Origin: Streptosporangiaceae bacterium
GTDB taxonomy: Bacteria; Actinomycetota; Actinomycetes; Streptosporangiales; Streptosporangiaceae
Direction of reading: 5' to 3'
NCBI GenBank assembly: GCA_025934635.1
Contig: JAICWX010000325.1
Location: forward strand, 1-9,707
DNA length: 9,707 nucleotides
Position 1 is the first letter of the stretch. Each line of letters opens with the position of its first letter. A program made the translations under genes and the position numbers. A model generated the notes under the pieces. The model had not been told where the DNA came from. It ran no database searches and was given only the letters and a program-made list of their open reading frames with translations. Below are positions 6,876 to 9,707 of the stretch, piece by piece.

Positions 6876-8178
6876 GGCCGCCGGGGGCGTACATGCTGTC
6901 GATGCGGACGAACGCACCGGTGAACGGGGCGTTGACCATCATGCCGTTGCCGATATAGATCGCGACGTGATGAATCGTGCTCGGGTCGGCCGTGTTGGTG
7001 GCGTAGAAGAGCAGGTCGCCGCGCTGGAGCTCGTTCAGCGGGACGTGCGGTCCCTCTTCCCACTGGTACCCGGTGTAGTGCAGCAGCTGGACGCCCACCC
7101 GGGCCCAGGCCATCATGGTCAGCCCGGAGCAGTCGTAGCTGGCCGGGCCGGCGCCGCCCCACAGGTAGGGCTTGCCTATCTGGCTCAGCGCCCAGTTGGC
7201 GGCGATGTTGCCCTGGGTCGACGAGGCGCCGGCCGCGCCCGACCAGGACGACGCCTGGCTGCCGGACGGGGCGCTCCCGGCCGCGGCGGTGGCCCGCTCG
7301 GCCGCCGCGGCGGCCCGCGCGGCCACGGCGGCCTGGCGGGCCGCCTTCAGCGACGACTCCTGGGCCTGGGCGGCGGCCAGCTGGCCGGCCAGCTTGTCCC
7401 GCTTGCCCTTGGTCAGCTTGACCAGCGCCTGCTGCCGGCTCACGGCCGAGGTGATGGCCGCCTTGAGCTCCTTCGCCGCCCGCAGGTCGGCCTGCTGGGC
7501 CACCAGCAGCTTGTGCGCCTGGGCCCGGAACACCGCGGCCACGTTGTTGTGGGCCTCGTTGGCGGCCAGCGTCTCGGTGCCCCACTGGGCCAGCACCTGC
7601 CCCAGCCCGACCTGGCGCAGGTAGGCCTGCGGGCCGTGGGCGTCGCCGATCATGGCCGTCACCGGGTCGAAGCCGCCGCCGGACTCGAACTCCTCGGCGG
7701 CCAGCGCGGCCACCTTCGCCCGGCTGGCGGCCCGCTGCTGCTCGGCCCGCTGGAGCCGGGCCTGGGTCACCTTATACGCCGACGCGGCCCGCTGCTCGTT
7801 CACCTGAGTCTGGTCGTAACGCTCGGTGAGCATCTCGGCCTGGTTCTGCAGCTTGGTCAGCTCGGTGTCGGCGGCCGACAGCTTGCCCTGCGTCCTGCCC
7901 AGCGCCGACTGGCGCTGCCGGACCCGGTTCTCGGCCGCCTTGATCTGGACGGCACTCGGCGGCTTGGGGTGGCCCTCCGACCGGGCCGCGATCGCGCCCG
8001 CCGTTTCGGCCACTCCCGCTGTTTCGGCCGCTCCCGCTGCCCCGGCTGCTCCAGCGGCTGCGGTCGCTCCGGCCGGAGCGGCCGGGCTGAGCACGACGAG
8101 CAGACCGCACCCCAGTACCGCGCGCACACCGCCGAGTTTCCGCGCATCCCTGCCGCCGAGTTTCCGTGCATCCCTCAA
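6847..8178 (-). CDS. Secreted NlpC/P60 peptidoglycan endopeptidase with coiled coil
   Basis: A predicted exported D,L-endopeptidase that cuts peptidoglycan stem peptides, like RipA-type or Streptomyces P60 hydrolases. The 443 residues hold a signal peptide (basic start, hydrophobic AVLGCGLLVVL at 20-30, likely cleavage after an Ala around 38-42), an Ala/Gly-rich segment to about 65, a long helical coiled-coil region at about 75-300 rich in Ala, Gln, Arg and Lys, a Ser/Gly/Ala linker at 300-322, and the NlpC/P60 domain at about 323-443. Catalytic residues are Cys350 in YDCSGL, His404 in HHVAIYIG and probably Asn416 in MVNAP. The coiled coil may keep the enzyme inactive or tether it to partners. 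A stop codon lies upstream in frame, leaving TTG (8178) or GTG (8127) as starts. TTG is preferred because the repeat between them looks translated in this frame. The 3' end overlaps the chelatase-like gene by 29 bp. Confidence 0.9.
   Translation of the reverse strand: MRDARKLGGRDARKLGGVRAVLGCGLLVVLSPAAPAGATAAAGAAGAAGAAETAGVAETAGAIAARSEGHPKPPSAVQIKAAENRVRQRQSALGRTQGKLSAADTELTKLQNQAEMLTERYDQTQVNEQRAASAYKVTQARLQRAEQQRAASRAKVAALAAEEFESGGGFDPVTAMIGDAHGPQAYLRQVGLGQVLAQWGTETLAANEAHNNVAAVFRAQAHKLLVAQQADLRAAKELKAAITSAVSRQQALVKLTKGKRDKLAGQLAAAQAQESSLKAARQAAVAARAAAAAERATAAAGSAPSGSQASSWSGAAGASSTQGNIAANWALSQIGKPYLWGGAGPASYDCSGLTMMAWARVGVQLLHYTGYQWEEGPHVPLNELQRGDLLFYATNTADPSTIHHVAIYIGNGMMVNAPFTGAFVRIDSMYAPGGLIGAVRPAG
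8128..8175 (-). repeat. 24-bp in-frame tandem duplication at the NlpC/P60 N-terminus
   Basis: Bases 8152-8175 and 8128-8151 are near-identical 24-bp copies, each coding RDARKLGG directly after the TTG start. They differ at two positions only (GCA/GCG and GGC/GGT), both silent third-codon changes. The duplication doubles the basic n-region of the signal peptide. Confidence 0.8.
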
Positions 8179-8253
8179 GCTCCCCGCACCCCCGTCAAGC
8201 CCCCCAGGCCCCGTAATCCCGACCCCTTACGCTCCCCGAACCTGACTGACTAC

Positions 8254-8270
8254 TAAGAGTAATTACCTTA
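8254..8270. promoter_or_regulatory. Inverted repeat in the divergent NlpC-crp intergenic region
   Basis: TAAG (8254-8257) and CTTA (8267-8270) flank the spacer AGTAATTAC, which contains the 8-bp palindrome GTAATTAC (8259-8266). It is the most A/T-rich point of the 284-bp gap and lies about where a minus-strand promoter for the hydrolase gene would fall (TAAGGT, 8270-8265, fits TAnnnT). On the plus strand TTACCT (8263-8268), 18 nt, then TAGTCT (8287-8292) could be a crp promoter. The site could act on both genes. Consensus matches are weak. Confidence 0.3.
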
Positions 8271-8322
8271 ACCCGTGATGTGATGTTAGTCTCGTCGCTA
8301 TCGCCGCCCTGGGCGAGTCCGA

Positions 8323-8348
8323 AATGTGATCACGTCTGGAATGTGATC
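8323..8348 (+). repeat. Direct repeat AATGTGATC upstream of crp
   Basis: AATGTGATC occurs at 8323-8331 and 8340-8348, 17 bp apart. A third, shorter ATGTGAT lies at 8278-8284. TGTGA is the half-site of Crp/GlxR proteins. The first copy continues into GTGATCAC (8326-8333), a perfect 8-bp palindrome. Repeated half-sites on one face of the DNA before a crp gene suggest binding by Crp itself. Confidence 0.5.
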
Positions 8349-8357
8349 CCGCGCACA
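8342..8357 (+). promoter_or_regulatory. Predicted Crp binding site upstream of crp (autoregulation)
   Basis: TGTGA-TCCCGC-GCACA matches the actinobacterial Crp/GlxR consensus TGTGA-N6-TCACA at 9 of 10 defined positions. It is centred about 113 bp before the crp start codon. A weaker match, TGCGG-AATGAT-TCACA (8366-8381, 8 of 10), lies 24 bp further on. Two sites suggest that Crp controls its own gene and possibly the divergent hydrolase gene. Whether it activates or represses depends on the unmapped transcription start. Confidence 0.5.
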
Positions 8358-8417
8358 ATCGTTCCTGCGGAATGATTCACACTTAAAGGGGCACGGCCAG
8401 GACTACCGCTGGCCAGC

Positions 8418-8437
8418 CTGCTGACGGCGGTCAGCGG
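8418..8437 (+). promoter_or_regulatory. Small stem-loop in the crp leader
   Basis: GCTGAC (8420-8425) and GTCAGC (8430-8435) pair around the tetraloop GGCG; a T-G wobble and a C-G pair extend the stem to 8 bp (8418-8437). It ends 13 nt before the crp ribosome binding site (8451-8457), so it leaves that site free. It may stabilise the leader mRNA; a regulatory role is a guess. Confidence 0.4.
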
Positions 8438-8462
8438 CGAAGAGGCCGGCAAGGAGGATTCG

Positions 8463-9146
8463 GTGGAGGACGCCGAGGTTGTGCTTAGGCGGGCACCGCT
8501 GTTCGAAGGGCTCGACGAAGACAGTGCACGGGCGCTCCGGCGGCAGATGCCCGACGTCAAGCTGTCCCGGGGTGAGCACCTGTTCATGGAGGGGCAGGAG
8601 GGCGACCGGCTGTATATCGTGCTCGACGGCAAGCTCAAACTCACCCGGGCGGCGGCCGACGGCCGGGAGAACCTGCTCAGCGTGCTGGGGCCGGGTGAGA
8701 TGTTCGGCGAGCTGTCGCTGTTCGACCCGCGGCCGCGGACCTCCTCGGCCAGCGCGATCACCGACGCGACCCTGGCCGGGCTGGCGCATGACGCGCTCCG
8801 CGCCTGGCTGGGCGACCACCCGGACGTATCCATCCACATGCTGCAGGCGCTGGCCCGGCGGCTGCGCCGCGCGAACGACGTGGTCGCCGACCTGGTCTTC
8901 ACCGACGTCCCCGGGCGGGTGGCGAAGAACCTGCTCGACCTGGCCGACCGGTTCGGCGAGCAGGAGCGCGACGGACTGCACGTCCACCACGACCTGACCC
9001 AGGAGGAGCTGGCCCAGCTGGTCGGCGCGTCGCGGGAGACGGTCAACAAGGCGCTGGCCGACTTCGCCGCCCGGGGCTGGCTGCAGATCTCGGCCCGGTC
9101 GGTACTCATCCTGGACAGCGAGCGCCTCCGCCGCCGCGCCCGCTAG
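8463..9146 (+). CDS. crp: Crp/Fnr-family global transcription regulator (cAMP receptor protein)
   Basis: A 227-residue homologue of Streptomyces and mycobacterial Crp, a homodimeric DNA-binding protein that senses cyclic nucleotide and regulates carbon use, development and secondary metabolism. The N-terminal cyclic-nucleotide-binding domain (about 8-120) opens with LRRAPLFEGLDED and holds the phosphate-binding cassette FGELSLFDPRPRTSSASA (81-98; Gly82, Glu83, Arg92, Thr93). A dimerisation helix follows at about 121-147 (MLQALARRLRRANDVVADL). The C-terminal winged helix covers 148-227, with helix-turn-helix DLTQEELAQLVGASRETVNK (177-196), nearly identical to actinobacterial Crp proteins as I recall them. 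The GTG start is set by a strong AAGGAGG at 8451-8457, 5 nt upstream. Crp-like sites lie in its own promoter region. The stop codon is inside the first of three downstream direct repeats. It faces an MBL-fold gene, a neighbour I recall next to crp in other actinomycetes. Confidence 0.96.
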   Translation: MEDAEVVLRRAPLFEGLDEDSARALRRQMPDVKLSRGEHLFMEGQEGDRLYIVLDGKLKLTRAAADGRENLLSVLGPGEMFGELSLFDPRPRTSSASAITDATLAGLAHDALRAWLGDHPDVSIHMLQALARRLRRANDVVADLVFTDVPGRVAKNLLDLADRFGEQERDGLHVHHDLTQEELAQLVGASRETVNKALADFAARGWLQISARSVLILDSERLRRRAR

Positions 9147-9210
9147 CTGGCTTGCCGCGGCTGTCAGCTGGCTGGCTTGCCGCCCCCGCTAGCTGGCTGG
9201 CTTGCCGCGG
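9139..9210. repeat. Three imperfect direct repeats starting at the crp stop codon
   Basis: The core AGCTGG(CTGG)CTTGCCGC occurs at 9145-9158, 9166-9183 and 9191-9208. Copies 1 and 3 share the longer frame CCCGCTAGCTGG...CTTGCCGCGG (9139-9160 and 9185-9210), copy 3 having an extra CTGG. The crp TAG (9144-9146) lies inside copy 1, so the array seems to have grown by duplication of the gene's 3' end. Confidence 0.75.
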
Positions 9211-9215
9211 CAAGC
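9200..9215. terminator. 16-bp perfect palindrome after crp, possible bidirectional terminator element
   Basis: GCTTGCCGCGGCAAGC is a perfect palindrome without a spacer, formed where the third direct repeat runs into CAAGC. In RNA it would fold as a short GC hairpin with the central bases opened as a loop. It lies between the convergent crp and MBL genes, where transcription from both sides has to end. No T-run follows. It shares two bases with the first tandem hairpin, so the two structures would compete slightly. Confidence 0.4.
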
Positions 9216-9272
9216 GACATGGATGCTCCATCAATGTCGCGGGAACGGCATCGATGCTCCATCAATGCCGTT
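9214..9272. repeat. Two tandem hairpins with a shared inner sequence and covarying stems
   Basis: Hairpin 1: GCGACAT (9214-9220) pairs with ATGTCGC (9234-9240). Hairpin 2: AACGGCAT (9244-9251) pairs with ATGCCGTT (9265-9272). Both enclose 13 nt that are identical in 12 positions (GATGCTCCATCA after one variable base). Within that, GATG and CATC pair around the triloop CTC, leaving a single 1x1 mismatch between inner and outer stem. The period is 31 bp. Across the seven shared outer pairs, two differ between copies and both keep pairing (G-C to A-T, A-T to G-C). This may be a bidirectional terminator, a REP-like element or a small structured RNA. It is not coding by any evidence I see. Confidence 0.75.
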
Positions 9273-9320
9273 TACGCCGGCGCCGGACGTGTATCGGGCG
9301 CACCATGGGTACCAGCGGGA

Positions 9321-9707
9321 TCAGGATTCGCTGCTGGCGAGGTAGTCGAGCTGGGCGCGGACCGACCACTCGGCGGCCGGCCACAGCGACCGGTCGACGT
9401 CGGTGTAGATCATGGCCACGATCTCGGCCGGCGTCTTCGCGCCCGCGGCGACGGCGGCCCGGACCTGGTCCAGCCGCTCCTCCCGGTGTGACAGGTAGTA
9501 GTCGAGCGTCCCGAGCGGATCGGTGAGCATCGGGCCGTGCCCCGGGAGCAGCAGGCCGACCCCGCGGGCCTCGGTCAGGTCCCGCAGCTGGCCCAGGGTC
9601 CGCAGGTAGTCGCCGAGGTTCCCGTCGGTGCCGATCACCGTGGTGCCGCGGCCGAGCACGGTGTCGCCGGTGAACAGGGCGTCGTCCGCGGCCAGCAGCA
9701 GGCAGAC
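9321..9707 (-). CDS. MBL-fold metallohydrolase, C-terminal part (5' end outside window)
   Basis: The visible 128 residues are the C-terminal half of a metallo-beta-lactamase-fold hydrolase of the LACTB2/glyoxalase-II-like type; the frame is open to the window edge. Two metal ligands are visible: the bridging Asp in LFTGDTVLG (visible residue 15) and the His in LLLPGHGP (residue 57). The spacing GDT...GNLGDYLRTL...PGHGP...DYYLSHREERLDQV is typical of the family, and the tail PAEIVAMIYTD...VRAQLDYL forms the small helical C-terminal domain seen in LACTB2-like proteins. The N-terminal HxHxDH motif would lie beyond the window. The gene ends 174 bp from the end of convergent crp. The substrate cannot be told; nucleic-acid or thioester hydrolysis are both known in relatives. 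Confidence 0.88.
   Translation of the reverse strand, partial: VCLLLAADDALFTGDTVLGRGTTVIGTDGNLGDYLRTLGQLRDLTEARGVGLLLPGHGPMLTDPLGTLDYYLSHREERLDQVRAAVAAGAKTPAEIVAMIYTDVDRSLWPAAEWSVRAQLDYLASSES

Noticed and set aside
8179..8320. c-di-AMP (ydaO-type) riboswitch upstream of the NlpC/P60 gene
   Set aside because: Such riboswitches often precede actinobacterial cell-wall hydrolase genes, and the leader is G-rich, but I could not match the conserved core or its paired elements, and the leader from the likely promoter looks too short (about 80 nt).
9277..9286. CCGGCGCCGG palindrome as a further terminator stem
   Set aside because: A 10-bp GC palindrome is common by chance in DNA of this composition and it is not flanked by pairing bases or a T-run.
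9177..9491. Plus-strand open frame of 104 codons across the tandem hairpins
   Set aside because: It starts in repeats, has no ribosome binding site, and its second half is antisense to the MBL-fold gene. The hairpin covariation better explains the sequence.

Overview
The window looks like chromosomal DNA from a high-GC actinomycete. Codons end almost always in G or C, GTG and TTG starts are common, and several genes match actinobacterial families: a FadE5-type acyl-CoA dehydrogenase, a Streptomyces/Mycobacterium-type Crp, and a 2-oxoacid dehydrogenase set like mycobacterial bkdABC. I see no transposon, integrase, phage gene, tRNA, rRNA or CRISPR array.

Left part (1-3621, plus strand). This is a tight operon for a branched-chain 2-oxoacid (or pyruvate) dehydrogenase complex: the 3' part of E1 alpha, then E1 beta (ATGA overlap), then the lipoylated E2 acyltransferase (10-nt gap). 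There is no E3 in view. A small Dabb-domain protein follows 33 nt later. A perfect 13-bp stem-loop fills that gap and takes in the Dabb start codon. Dabb has no ribosome binding site and may be read from a leaderless transcript.

Middle (3618-8178). A FadE5-like acyl-CoA dehydrogenase on the minus strand runs tail to tail into Dabb, the two stop codons sharing a CTAG. A 255-bp promoter region separates it from a divergent gene for a CbiX/SirB-like chelatase-fold protein. That protein has a disordered N-terminus, lacks the usual metal-binding histidines, and is probably leaderless. Its 3' end overlaps by 29 bp the 3' end of a minus-strand gene for a secreted NlpC/P60 cell-wall hydrolase with a long coiled coil.

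Right part (8179-9707). A 284-bp divergent intergenic region carries Crp-like sites and leads into crp on the plus strand, which has a strong ribosome binding site. crp faces a partial MBL-fold hydrolase gene on the minus strand. The 174 bp between them hold three short direct repeats (the first includes the crp stop codon), a 16-bp perfect palindrome, and two tandem hairpins with a near-identical inner sequence and compensatory stem changes.

Functional theme: acyl-CoA supply and breakdown (BCKDH, FadE5) next to a cAMP-type global regulator and envelope remodelling. No new multi-gene system is evident. The least explained signals are the covarying tandem hairpins after crp, the start codon held in a hairpin at Dabb, and the chelatase-fold protein without its metal ligands.
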